DNA of 26,772 nucleotides from CAZUMW01 sp964621615 (GTDB taxonomy: Bacteria; Desulfobacterota; WTBG01; CAIYCZ01; CAIRTM01), in assembly GCA_964621615.1 (NCBI GenBank), contig CAZUMW010000056.1, positions 1 to 26,772 on the forward strand, in the 5' to 3' direction. The notes beneath the pieces were generated by a model. It did not search any database. It was not told the DNA's origin and worked only from the letters and a program-made list of their open reading frames with translations. Numbering within the stretch: the first letter of the stretch is position 1; the number at the start of each line of letters is the position of its first letter. Below, piece after piece: positions 7,694-15,704 of the stretch. The position numbers were made by a program, and so were the translations under genes.

Positions 7694-8521
7694 TCAGGGA
7701 ATTGTTTTTTTGGTGAGCTGGCCCAGAACTTTCCACATTTTATCCTGGGTTTTGCAGTCAAGAAGCTTGCGGCGGGCCTCGGCGTCGCTGAAGGTTTCCA
7801 TCAAGCCGGTGATGAGATGCAGATAAAATGCGCTTGCCGCAAGGGGAATAACAATGAAAAAAATAATCTTTGTTCGCCGGTTCCGTGGCGCGCCGAAATG
7901 AAGCCCCTGGCTTTTCATGGCCGCTGAAAAAATCAGGCCGCCGCCTTCAACGCCGCGCACATGCGGGAATGCCAGGCCGTGCTCAACCGCGGTCGGAACA
8001 ATGGATTCCCGATCCAGAGCCGACTCGAGCAGCACCTCGGGCTTTTCCACAAACCCCTCGGCAGACATCACCTGAAGCATTTCTTCGAGCGCCTCTTCTT
8101 TGGTTTTTGCCTCCAGGCGGGGAATCATAAGCTTGTTTGAGGAAAAGCGGGCAATGCCCGCGCTGAGCTGAGCCGGAATTCTTTTCAGCTGCCGGGGCAT
8201 CGTATCCCGGTAATAGAGAACCCGGGTACAGCGGGGGCACTGGATCAGCTTTTGCCCTATCTGAACTTCATAGGCCAGGATGGTCGGCACGGTAAACCCG
8301 CATCCGGTACAGATGCCCTTCGCCATAGGAACAACAGCCGTATCATAATGCTCGAGCAGATTTCTGAACGTCTTGCGTATATCAGGGGGAAGATCCTCTG
8401 AGAGCTCGGCAATATTTTTTTCAAGCGCTTTCAGATGGGTGTCGGTGGTGAGCGCCTTTTGTTCTTCAAGGGTAAAGGAGAGATCCTGAAGCTGAATGAG
8501 CTGGTTTATGATGTGTTTCAT
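7694..8521 (-). CDS. C4 zinc-ribbon protein fused to a PTS EIIA type-2 (fructose/nitrogen) domain
   Basis: A 275-residue cytosolic fusion. Residues 1-65 are helical and probably coiled coil (LQDLSFTLEEQKALTT). Residues 69-103 form a zinc ribbon with Cys71/Cys74 (CTGC) and Cys95/Cys98 (CPRC), closely resembling the C4 ribbon at the end of the CdsZ/DUF164 family. Residues about 130-273 are a PTS_EIIA_2 domain: RESIVPTAVEHGLAFPHVRG holds the phosphorylatable His187, and the later pattern GAPRNRRTKIIFFIVIP fits the family. Stand-alone EIIA-2 domains such as PtsN are regulators rather than sugar transporters, so a sensing role is likely; no EIIB/EIIC gene is nearby. AAGGAATT precedes the ATG. The coiled coil plus ribbon suggests binding to nucleic acid or protein, an inference. 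Confidence 0.82.
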   Translation of the reverse strand: MKHIINQLIQLQDLSFTLEEQKALTTDTHLKALEKNIAELSEDLPPDIRKTFRNLLEHYDTAVVPMAKGICTGCGFTVPTILAYEVQIGQKLIQCPRCTRVLYYRDTMPRQLKRIPAQLSAGIARFSSNKLMIPRLEAKTKEEALEEMLQVMSAEGFVEKPEVLLESALDRESIVPTAVEHGLAFPHVRGVEGGGLIFSAAMKSQGLHFGAPRNRRTKIIFFIVIPLAASAFYLHLITGLMETFSDAEARRKLLDCKTQDKMWKVLGQLTKKTIP

Positions 8522-8679
8522 GGCAATTCCTTTATTCGAGCGCTGTTTGATGTGGCTGTATGCATTCAGCAGAAATAACAGGATAATATAAAACCGGATT
8601 ACTTTTCAAGATTAATCTGTTACGGTCGATTATTAGAAAGACAGCACCGTATTTGATTCTTTACAAAATAAAGATAATT

Positions 8680-8708
8680 TTGTACCTTTAGATATGATAC
8701 TGCATAAT
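8680..8708 (+). promoter_or_regulatory. Possible sigma-70 promoter for the TraB-family gene
   Basis: TTGTAC and CATAAT are separated by 17 bp and end 19 bp before the start codon of the TraB-like gene. The -10 matches 5 of 6 consensus positions, the -35 only 3 of 6. The 206-bp divergent region is AT-rich and must hold promoters for both flanking genes. Confidence 0.3.
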
Positions 8709-8727
8709 ACCAACAGCACATACACTC

Positions 8728-9918
8728 ATGCCTGACACAGTGAAACAATCCTGCACGCTGCCTGAATCGGTAACCGAGGTCACCGCAGGCGATAAGCATG
8801 TATACCTCGTCGGCACTGCGCATGTTTCGCGGCAAAGTGTGGAGGATGTCCGCACAACCATAGACTGCGTACAGCCTGACGCTGTCTGCGTTGAGCTGTG
8901 TGATGCCCGCCACGAAGCGCTGATCAACCGGGACAGCTGGAAAAAAATGAACATTTTCAAAGTAATCAGGGAAAAGAAAGCGCTTGCCCTGCTGGCGCAG
9001 CTCATCCTGAGCGCTTTTTATAGAAAAATCGGCGAGCAGCTCGGCGTGACGCCGGGCGCCGAAATGACCGAGGCGGTGAGCCGTGCTCACGAAAAAAACT
9101 CCGCGCTGATTCTGGCCGACCGTGATGTAAACATAACCCTCAAGCGGGTATGGGCCCGGCTCACCCTGTGGAGCAAGGTCAAAATGACCTTTCATCTTAT
9201 CAGCAGCTTTTTTGTTGCTGAAAGCATCGACGGCGACATGATCGAGGAGCTGAAAAACACCGATCAGCTTGCGACCATGCTCAGCACATTCTCCGATGCA
9301 TTCCCGGCGGTAAAAAGTGTGCTCATTGACGAGCGCGATATATATCTTGCTGAAAAAATACGCACGGCTCCCGGAAGCACGGTTGTCGCCGTTGTGGGGG
9401 CGGGGCACATACCCGGCATACAAAAGCACATCTGCACGCCGCACCGGCTTGAGCCGCTCAGAGAGGTCCCTGCCCGGACGCTCGCACCGGAGCTGCTCAA
9501 GTGGGGGCTGCCCGTTGCGGCCGGCCTGCTTCTTGCCGCCGGCTTCGTAAAGGGCGGCTCTCAGCACGGTATGGAGTCACTGTATATATGGATTGCCGTC
9601 AACGGCGTATTCGCCGCCATAGGCGCAGCGATAGCTTTTGGACACCCATACACCGTCATCGCATCGTTTCTCGGCGCTCCGCTGACAAGCCTCAACCCCA
9701 TGCTCGCAGCGGGGTGGGTTGCCGGGCTGGTGCAGGCGTGCGTAAAAAAGCCGACCGTCGCCGATCTGGAGGACCTTGCAGGCGACATCGCCTCGATACG
9801 GGGTTTCTGGATAAACCCGGTCAGCAGAATACTGCTCGTCGTGGTGATGGCCAACCTGGGCAGCTCAGTGGGAACATTTGTTTCCGGGGGGTGGATTGCC
9901 GCCCGGCTGTTCAGGTAA
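8728..9918 (+). CDS. TraB/PrgY-family membrane protein
   Basis: A 396-residue protein of the TraB family, whose bacterial members include PrgY, which reduces pheromone signalling in enterococci; the archaeal and bacterial homologues are mostly uncharacterised. The N-terminal two thirds hold the family motifs: YLVGTAHVSRQSVEDV (about 27-42), AVCVELCDARHEAL, and VVGAGHIPGI near 225, where GTAH and GAGH supply the conserved His residues of a proposed metalloprotease-like fold. The C-terminal third has about four hydrophobic segments (LPVAAGLLLAAGF; LYIWIAVNGVFAAIGAAIAF; VIASFLGAPL... with LAAGWVAGLV; ILLVVVMANLGSSVG), giving an integral inner-membrane anchor. It is transcribed away from the EIIA fusion gene. 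A long antisense frame over it is a codon shadow. Confidence 0.9.
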   Translation: MPDTVKQSCTLPESVTEVTAGDKHVYLVGTAHVSRQSVEDVRTTIDCVQPDAVCVELCDARHEALINRDSWKKMNIFKVIREKKALALLAQLILSAFYRKIGEQLGVTPGAEMTEAVSRAHEKNSALILADRDVNITLKRVWARLTLWSKVKMTFHLISSFFVAESIDGDMIEELKNTDQLATMLSTFSDAFPAVKSVLIDERDIYLAEKIRTAPGSTVVAVVGAGHIPGIQKHICTPHRLEPLREVPARTLAPELLKWGLPVAAGLLLAAGFVKGGSQHGMESLYIWIAVNGVFAAIGAAIAFGHPYTVIASFLGAPLTSLNPMLAAGWVAGLVQACVKKPTVADLEDLAGDIASIRGFWINPVSRILLVVVMANLGSSVGTFVSGGWIAARLFR

Positions 9919-9964
9919 CTACTGTACTACATGTCAAACCATGCATATAGTAAGGAGCGATTCC

Positions 9965-10303
9965 ATGGCACATGAATTATCCATGGACAGGCGAGGTAAA
10001 GACCGTTTTTCTGCAGACATACAGGTGCAATATTTTATAAAAAATCAAAGCATGCGCTATCAGGACTGCCAGCTTGTTGACATCAGCAGATCGGGCATTG
10101 CGGTTGAGATGCCGCCGGGCGAACAGCTGTCATTCGGGGCGGTGGTATCTATTGAAATGATCATTCCCGGCAGCTTCGAACAGCTCACCATGAAAGGAAC
10201 GATTACGCGCATAGATCAGAAAGACGACAAAAACACCGCCGGAATCAAGTTTTCGGAAATGCTTGCACCGGCAGCGTTCAATAAAATTATCGCCACAAAA
10301 TAA
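9965..10303 (+). CDS. PilZ-domain c-di-GMP-binding protein
   Basis: A 112-residue single-domain protein. The two PilZ ligand motifs are intact: R10-x-x-x-R14 in RRGKDRF and D39-x-S-x-x-G44 in DISRSGIAVE, so it should bind cyclic di-GMP. The rest follows the PilZ beta barrel (SFGAVVSIEMIIPG, then TMKGTITRIDQ and AGIKFSEM). The ATG at 9965 is preceded by AAGGAG with a good spacer; the frame remains open upstream but overlaps the TraB-family gene. As a stand-alone domain it probably acts by docking onto a partner such as a motility, secretion or transcription component; the kinase-like and sigma-like genes directly downstream on the same strand are candidate partners by position only. Confidence 0.88.
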   Translation: MAHELSMDRRGKDRFSADIQVQYFIKNQSMRYQDCQLVDISRSGIAVEMPPGEQLSFGAVVSIEMIIPGSFEQLTMKGTITRIDQKDDKNTAGIKFSEMLAPAAFNKIIATK

Positions 10304-10512
10304 CATCCGGCCATCCCGTTTCATCCAGGGGAACCGGGATATGGCTTTATTGCAGTACGGAACCACAAACAAAAGGGGCAATGGGGGCGGTTCCTGCCTG
10401 AGCTGGAGCACAACTCTTTTTTTCCGGCGCGCGGCCGGCTGTCTTTAGAAACGGCACTCACGATACCGGCGCGCTGCCGCTTTTTCCCCCAGCAAAACGA
10501 CCAGCCTGTACC

Positions 10513-12255
10513 ATGGAGGACAAACGCCCAGTGACTACAGACAACACGGGCACAGATCCCAAACGAGACACCGGCGACCTGCAAAATCAGATGCGGGAAC
10601 TGCAAAGCAGAATCGACAGCCTCGAGCAGGAAAAATCCGCACTGGAGCAGATAAACGCCGACATGAATAAAGCAATAGCGCAGGCGCACGAGCTTGCCAT
10701 GGAAGCACAGATTTCAAACATGGCAAAGTCTGATTTCGTCGCACGGATGAGCCAGAAGCTCAAGCCCCCCATGCACCGCATTATCGGCTTTATCGATCTT
10801 CTGGAGCGAACCGATCTCTCTGCCGCTCAAAGCGACTACGTTCACCAAATCAGAATGGGGAGCCAGAACCTTATCGCAATGATGCACACCATTGTCGATT
10901 TCACAAAAATGAGCGCGGGGCACGTTAATATCGGCCGTGTCGACTTTGACATCGAGCTGCTCGCCTATGATATATGTGAAATAACACGCTACAAAATAGA
11001 GCGGAAGCCGGTCACCCTGACCTGCTCCATTGACGATGATCTGCCTGCCCTGGTAAAAGGAGACCCCCAGCGCTTCAGGCAGATTCTGCTCAACCTCATG
11101 GATAACGCTGCAAAATTCACCGACAGGGGCAGCATCGAGCTTCAGCTGCGCCTGCTGGAAGAGGATGAAAGCCGGTACAGAATCAGCTGCCGGGTCTGTG
11201 ACACCGGCATCGGCATTAAAAAGAAAAAAATACCCATTATTTTTGAAGCGTTCAAGAGCTCGGACCAGACAAAGCCGGACAAGCATGGCGGGGCGGGGCT
11301 CGGCCTGTCCCTGTGCAGACAGATTGCGCTGCTGCTCGACGGTGACATAAGCGTTGAGAGCAAGCTTAAGCAGGGAAGCACGTTCGACTTTACCGTCTGG
11401 GTTGAAAAGGCCGATGAAAAAAAACAGAAAAAAATCGAGCGCGTTCCCCTTAACGGCAGACGCGTCCTCATAGCCGACAGCGGTGATAATGATGATGTGC
11501 TTGTGTACCTGCTCGAGTCGCTGGGTATAACTGTCCTGAGCGCACCGTCTGGTGCCGGGCTGATTCCGGCCCTTGAGCAGCAGTCCGGGGATACGGTGGA
11601 TGTATGCATTATTGATCTTGACATGAAGGATTCAAACCCTTTCGATATTGCGAAACAAATCATTGATCTTCCGTGTCCGAAGCCCTCCCTGCTTGCCGTT
11701 TCATCGTCAACCAATGTGGTCAAAAGCTGCAGGTCCACCGGCATCCACGGGTTTCTCCCCAAGCCCATACATCGCATCAAATTGATCAAAATGCTCGAAG
11801 CGCTTTTGTGGCAGCGGCGCGAAAACCTCCACAGCGACCTTATAACGCAGTACACAATACGCGAAGATGCCAAGCACGCCACAGCAGTGACCGCTGTTGA
11901 AGCCGATTCCCTGCGCCGGGAGCAGGCGCAGCGGATGCTGACCGCTGCCGGTTATCTGACCACCGTTACTGCAACCGCAGGCGAAGCCGCAGAGCGCATC
12001 ACCAGCACCAGCGAGCCGCCCGATATAATACTTATCAGCGGCGAATCGCTTTCCGAACCGCCCGGGAGGGTTGCACAGGAGCTTCGCACTGCCGCCGGGA
12101 GCAGCGTGCCGCTCATTTGTTTTCTCCAGGGGCAGCGCCCCGGGGACGCAGAGGCCCTGTGTGCCGAGGGATTATTCAATGATGCGGTCACAGCACCGCT
12201 TAACCGCCCTTCCGTTTACCGGATGGTACAAAAATGGCTGCTGGACGTCGCATGA
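10513..12255 (+). CDS. Degenerate hybrid histidine kinase (pseudokinase), coiled coil-HisKA*-HATPase-REC-REC*
   Basis: A 580-residue cytosolic protein without a sensor domain. Residues 20-70 are coiled coil (MRELQSRIDSLEQEKSALEQ). The dimerisation helix follows the hybrid-kinase pattern but reads RMSQKLKPPMHRIIGF where MSHEIRTPMNAIIGF is expected: the phospho-accepting His is Gln81, and the only His is seven residues later at 88. The ATPase domain is intact (LNLMDNAAKF, CDTGIGI, GGAGLGLSL), so ATP binding is likely. The first receiver (about 315-430) keeps Asp368 and Lys in LPKP but has ADS for the acidic pair. The second (about 460-578) has Ser509 at the acceptor position (DIILISGES) and no Lys, so it is a pseudo-receiver. 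It may act as an ATP-bound scaffold or phosphatase. It starts at 10513 with a poor SD and sits between the PilZ and sigma-factor genes. Confidence 0.85.
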   Translation: MEDKRPVTTDNTGTDPKRDTGDLQNQMRELQSRIDSLEQEKSALEQINADMNKAIAQAHELAMEAQISNMAKSDFVARMSQKLKPPMHRIIGFIDLLERTDLSAAQSDYVHQIRMGSQNLIAMMHTIVDFTKMSAGHVNIGRVDFDIELLAYDICEITRYKIERKPVTLTCSIDDDLPALVKGDPQRFRQILLNLMDNAAKFTDRGSIELQLRLLEEDESRYRISCRVCDTGIGIKKKKIPIIFEAFKSSDQTKPDKHGGAGLGLSLCRQIALLLDGDISVESKLKQGSTFDFTVWVEKADEKKQKKIERVPLNGRRVLIADSGDNDDVLVYLLESLGITVLSAPSGAGLIPALEQQSGDTVDVCIIDLDMKDSNPFDIAKQIIDLPCPKPSLLAVSSSTNVVKSCRSTGIHGFLPKPIHRIKLIKMLEALLWQRRENLHSDLITQYTIREDAKHATAVTAVEADSLRREQAQRMLTAAGYLTTVTATAGEAAERITSTSEPPDIILISGESLSEPPGRVAQELRTAAGSSVPLICFLQGQRPGDAEALCAEGLFNDAVTAPLNRPSVYRMVQKWLLDVA

Positions 12256-12509
12256 ACAGCGCAATCAAAACGCCCGGCATCTGCTGCTATGCCCGCCGCT
12301 GCTCACCCGGGATTGCACGCCTGTTTATCAGGGGGGCACGCTTTTTATGATAGCTGCGCACAGCTTTTTTCCGTTCGCAAAAAAGAGGCCGGAAAGGCTG
12401 CTGCCGCATGCCGGGCCGCACCGGAGCACTGTTTCACCGCGGCTCACCGGCACCGCATCGCCCGTTCGGGCAGCCGGGGAAGCCGAATGTGCAGCGGGGG
12501 TATGCGGCA

Positions 12510-14381
12510 ATGAATAGTGACCATGTTTCCCGAGACGACAGCAGCGAGCCGCGCTCTTCTCAAAGCAGCGCAGCGCCTGAGCCTGCCCCGGAGTACTCCA
12601 AAACCGCCGATCTTTATGAAGCATATAAACGTGCAGCTGAAAGCGGCGACACAAAGACAGCCGGCAATATACAGTGGGAAATAGCCATTGCCAACGAAAA
12701 GCTTATCTGGTGGTGGGCAAGCCAGCTGTGGTACAAGTGGAAGCCGCCGAGCCTCACGATCCAGGATCTTGCCCACTACGGAATGTTCGGCGTTCTCAGA
12801 GCGGTCGAAAAATTCAAGCCCGCATTCAACACCAAGCTTTCGACATATGCAAGCTGGTGGATCCGCCGCTATATAGAATCTGCTATTTTTGAAAACGGGA
12901 CAACTATCAGAATACCTGAATACCGGATAAACCAGAAAGCCCAGGTGGACCTGATCACGCTCGAGCTTCTTGAGCAGGGCGTCGAGCCGTCGCCCCAGAA
13001 TATCGCAGCAGCGCTCAACAGCAAAAAAACCGATTCCTCTTCCGACGCCGGCTCAGGGAAAAAGCCGGCATGGACCCCGGAAATAATACAGGACATCAAC
13101 AACAGCACCCATCAGGTATTCAGCAGCATAGACAAAACAGTCTTTGATGACGGCATGGAGGAGCTGCACAACTTCATCCCGGACGGCAATAGTGCAATTT
13201 CTCCGGAAACGGCGGTTATGTCCCCGTTTCTCCGGGAGGGCTTTCACAGAATCCTGGCCTCCGCCGGCCTTTCAGGCAAAACATGGCTTGTGCTCGAGCT
13301 CTATTTTTACGGGGAATCGCGCAACAAGGCGGAAATTGAGCGCATATTCCAAACCTCAAAAGAAGAGTTCACCGGCATACTCAATGATTTCATGACCCGT
13401 TTTCCGCATATTTTCTCCATCGCAAACACCCAGCGCGAGCAGTTTTTACATATTATAGAATTTTCGCGCATGTCGGAAAAAAAGCGCGCTCTGCTGGAGC
13501 AGCATTTTCAGGGCCGCGGCGCCCGGCATTCGGATGAAAACACAGCGGGCCAGACAAAGGCCATTCTTCAACAGATTGCCCAAAAACACCCCAACCTGCA
13601 CGGCATAGCACAATCGGACCCCGCCGTTTTTTTTAACATCTTACAATTCTGCCGCATTCCGGATGAACACAAAGTGATGCTTGGTCTGTATTTCTGCGGA
13701 GACGAAATGTCAAAAAACGATGTGGGAATTCTGTGCCGGGTTACACGGGAGCGTGTTCGTCAGATAGTCGATGATTTTACCACCCGCTACCGGGGTCCGC
13801 TAAGCAGGCTTTTCCTTCGTGATTTTATCAGCCCGCAGGAGATCTGCGAGCAGTTTGTGAACGATTACTACCACAGATACAAACACGAGCTTGCCTCATT
13901 TCTTGCAAAGCACAGGCAGGCGGATACGCTGGAGCTGGTAAAAAATATTTACATTAAGCGCATCACGCATAAGGAGCTGATTGAGCACATGCATATCAGC
14001 TCCTCCACGCTTTCCGGCCGGCTCAAAACCCTGTCAAAAAAGCTTCGCGCGGCCCCGGGCACCGTCACCCCGCTTATCTGCGGGGGGGCTGTAGGCCTGC
14101 GCCCGCGGGAAATTCTCGTGCGGCAGATATGGGACATGCTGCCCCGCACATCACATAATAACTTTATTTCTCTTCTGTCGGAAGATGAAATGATCATTTT
14201 CTATTCCCGCCTGGCGCTCAACACCACACAAATCACCCTTAAGGAGCTTTCTAAAAAACTCGGCAGGAAAAATGCGTCCGAGATCAGCTCTATATTCAAT
14301 ACTATAGTCCATGAATTTTTCGAATTTGCTGCACAGGTCATACAACAGCAGCATAACCACAAGCGCGTGCCCACAGAATGA
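12510..14381 (+). CDS. Atypical sigma-70-family factor with tandem region-4-like units
   Basis: A 623-residue protein built on a sigma-70 core. Residues 1-30 are a disordered Ser/Pro/Glu-rich leader. Region 2 is unmistakable at about 83-137: IQDLAHYGMFGVLRAVEKF, then KLSTYASWWIRRYIESAI and TIRIPEY, matching -10 recognition and core-binding segments of primary-like factors. Region 3 (about 140-180) includes VEPSPQNIAAAL. A linker resembling SxDKxxxDDGxxELxxFIPD leads to a first region-4-like unit (about 240-300). A second (about 375-430) carries the classic CRVTRERVRQIVDDF helix-turn-helix. Two more helix-turn-helix-like stretches follow (HKELIEHMHISSSTLSGRLK near 487; LKELSKKLGRKNASEISSIF near 577). 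Normal group 2-4 factors have one region 4 and fewer than 400 residues. ATG at 12510 is chosen where the leader begins; the SD is GGGGG with a long spacer. Target promoters unknown. Confidence 0.82.
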   Translation: MNSDHVSRDDSSEPRSSQSSAAPEPAPEYSKTADLYEAYKRAAESGDTKTAGNIQWEIAIANEKLIWWWASQLWYKWKPPSLTIQDLAHYGMFGVLRAVEKFKPAFNTKLSTYASWWIRRYIESAIFENGTTIRIPEYRINQKAQVDLITLELLEQGVEPSPQNIAAALNSKKTDSSSDAGSGKKPAWTPEIIQDINNSTHQVFSSIDKTVFDDGMEELHNFIPDGNSAISPETAVMSPFLREGFHRILASAGLSGKTWLVLELYFYGESRNKAEIERIFQTSKEEFTGILNDFMTRFPHIFSIANTQREQFLHIIEFSRMSEKKRALLEQHFQGRGARHSDENTAGQTKAILQQIAQKHPNLHGIAQSDPAVFFNILQFCRIPDEHKVMLGLYFCGDEMSKNDVGILCRVTRERVRQIVDDFTTRYRGPLSRLFLRDFISPQEICEQFVNDYYHRYKHELASFLAKHRQADTLELVKNIYIKRITHKELIEHMHISSSTLSGRLKTLSKKLRAAPGTVTPLICGGAVGLRPREILVRQIWDMLPRTSHNNFISLLSEDEMIIFYSRLALNTTQITLKELSKKLGRKNASEISSIFNTIVHEFFEFAAQVIQQQHNHKRVPTE

Positions 14382-14414
14382 AAAAGGGCCTCTCCGGCAC
14401 AAAGGCTGCTCATC

Positions 14415-14711
14415 ATGATTATGTGCTTCAACTGCAATACAGAAATCAATGCAGCGGACCGCCCCGGCCGTCAAGACAGCTGCCCGAACTGCGGCGCCGA
14501 CCTGCGCTGCTGCCGCAACTGCCGGTTCTATGACCCCGGCTCGTATAACAGCTGCCGCGAACCCCGCGCCGAGCGGGTTGTTGATAAAGAGCGTGCAAAT
14601 TTCTGTGAATGGTTTGCCGCGCCTCCCGATGCGGCCGGCAGCGGAAAACCGTCTGAGCATACAGGCCCGCCAGCCGGTAAAAATCCGCTTGACAATCTTT
14701 TCAAAAAATAA
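14415..14711 (+). CDS. Cys-rich zinc-ribbon protein, hypothetical
   Basis: A 98-residue protein with Cys at 4 and 7 (CFNC), 23 and 26 (CPNC), 32, 33 and 36 (CCRNC), 47 and 64. The pattern CFxC...CPxCGADL...C.NCRFYD...C.EP.AERV..K..ANFCE.F is one I recognise from small conserved proteins of unknown function in several bacterial phyla; the first four Cys should make a zinc ribbon and the others a second metal site. The C-terminus is Gly/Pro-rich and ends DNLFKK. It starts 34 bp after the sigma-like gene on the same strand, so co-transcription is likely. Function unknown. Confidence 0.75.
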   Translation: MIMCFNCNTEINAADRPGRQDSCPNCGADLRCCRNCRFYDPGSYNSCREPRAERVVDKERANFCEWFAAPPDAAGSGKPSEHTGPPAGKNPLDNLFKK

Positions 14712-14794
14712 ACAGCAGTGTCGGTGTTCCGCATAATAACCGGAAAAGCGGCAGCCCCTGCGCGCTGATACTGCGGACACGGGTGAGACAGGAT

Positions 14795-15232
14795 ATGATC
14801 AGCGAACCGGTGCTCTTTGCAGCAAAAGCGTTTCTGTGCTGGGATGCGCTGCGCGACCTGAGCGTACAGCTTGTACCGGTACGCGAGGCTGCGGCGTACT
14901 ACTATCCGCCGTCAAACAGGCGGCATTCTATTATCGTTTTTTACACTCCCGGCAAGAGGGACCTCAGCGAGCCTTTTTTTCTGCTTTTTCATGAAGCGGG
15001 CCATGCCTGTCAGTGGAATGCCGGCAATACAGCAGGCCGGCAACAAAATTTTCATGAGCTGATTGACACCCCGTCAGGGAGAGACAAATGCATATTTGAG
15101 CATGAGGCCTGGGAGCGCGGCCGTGAGCTGCTTGAGCGCTTCATGCACCGGCACGGCCTGCCCGGCACGGTGCTTGACGCCTACAGCCGCTTCAGGGACC
15201 GGTGCCTGCAAAGCTATGAATGTGATCGGTGA
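14795..15232 (+). CDS. Small HExxH metallopeptidase-like protein, ImmA/IrrE-like
   Basis: A 145-residue protein with the zinc protease signature FLLFHEAGHACQW, giving two His ligands and the catalytic Glu. About 40 residues later FEHEAWERGRELLERF offers a third Glu ligand in the E-x-E-A context of ImmA/IrrE-type peptidases, which cleave repressors. No signal peptide or membrane segment is seen, so it is probably cytosolic. ATG at 14795 has GGGTGAG 7 bases upstream; a GTG at 14783 would add four residues. It follows the zinc-ribbon gene on the same strand. There is no adjacent helix-turn-helix repressor to be its obvious substrate; the extended sigma factor two genes upstream is only a positional candidate. 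Confidence 0.65.
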   Translation: MISEPVLFAAKAFLCWDALRDLSVQLVPVREAAAYYYPPSNRRHSIIVFYTPGKRDLSEPFFLLFHEAGHACQWNAGNTAGRQQNFHELIDTPSGRDKCIFEHEAWERGRELLERFMHRHGLPGTVLDAYSRFRDRCLQSYECDR

Positions 15233-15411
15233 GCCTCCGGGCTGGAGCATTTCACAAAACATCACGGCCTGGAACATCCTCATGGAGCTATGATTTCGCA
15301 GACACATCAGCTCCTGCCGCTCCCCCAGCCCATAATGAAAAGCTTACGCCAAAGCCCTGAGCGCACTGAGCTGTAGCTGCATTCAGCGCCGGGAACACGC
15401 ATTCGTTAATA

Positions 15412-15420
15412 GTAGATTTT
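15412..15420. repeat. Target-site duplication, left copy (element B)
   Basis: GTAGATTTT immediately before element B, identical in all nine bases to the copy immediately after it at 15705-15713. Confidence 0.8.
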
Positions 15421-15704
15421 CACCGGTGTCCAAAATAATGTAAGGAAGCCGGTTCGGACGGGGCTCTGCAAAGCCCCCGCAACACGTGAAGAGTTTATGC
15501 AGCGGCATGTGCCGTTACATTTCAGTAGACACACGGCCCGGAGGAAGTTGCTGTTTGGAATAATCCCTGCAAAATGCCTGTTCATGAGTACAGTGAGCGG
15601 TATCGGGCCGTCCATGAAGTGAGGTTTCATATGGCGGCGGCTGCGCAGAGACCCGCACGAACCGGCTTTTGGTTTAATGCTTTAATTTATTGTGGACACG
15701 TTTG
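15421..15704 (+). mobile_element. MITE-like element, copy B (284 bp, non-autonomous)
   Basis: Same element as 6796-7078 in the opposite orientation. It starts CACCGGTGTCCAAAATAA and ends with the complement of CAAACGTGTCCACAATAA. The inner inverted repeat AAGCCGGTTCGGACGGGGCT at 15446 pairs with the complement ending at 15668, with about 12 bp more sequence between outer and inner repeats on the right than on the left. Shared interior blocks with copy A include ATGCAGCGGCATGTGCCGTT and GTCCATGAA.TGAGGTTT. No transposase frame is present. A perfect 9-bp duplication flanks it, showing insertion by a transposase that makes 9-bp staggered cuts. Confidence 0.85.

Noticed and set aside
8620..9567. 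315-residue open frame on the minus strand across the TraB-family gene
   Set aside because: It is antisense to a protein with clear family motifs, has no ribosome binding site and no recognisable domain; long antisense frames are expected in GC-rich codons.
12335..12348. Possible sigma-54 promoter before the sigma-70-like gene (GGCACGCTTTTTAT)
   Set aside because: GGCACG is present, but at the -12 position the required G is replaced (GG-N10-AT), there is no operator dyad upstream, and the distance to the start codon is large.
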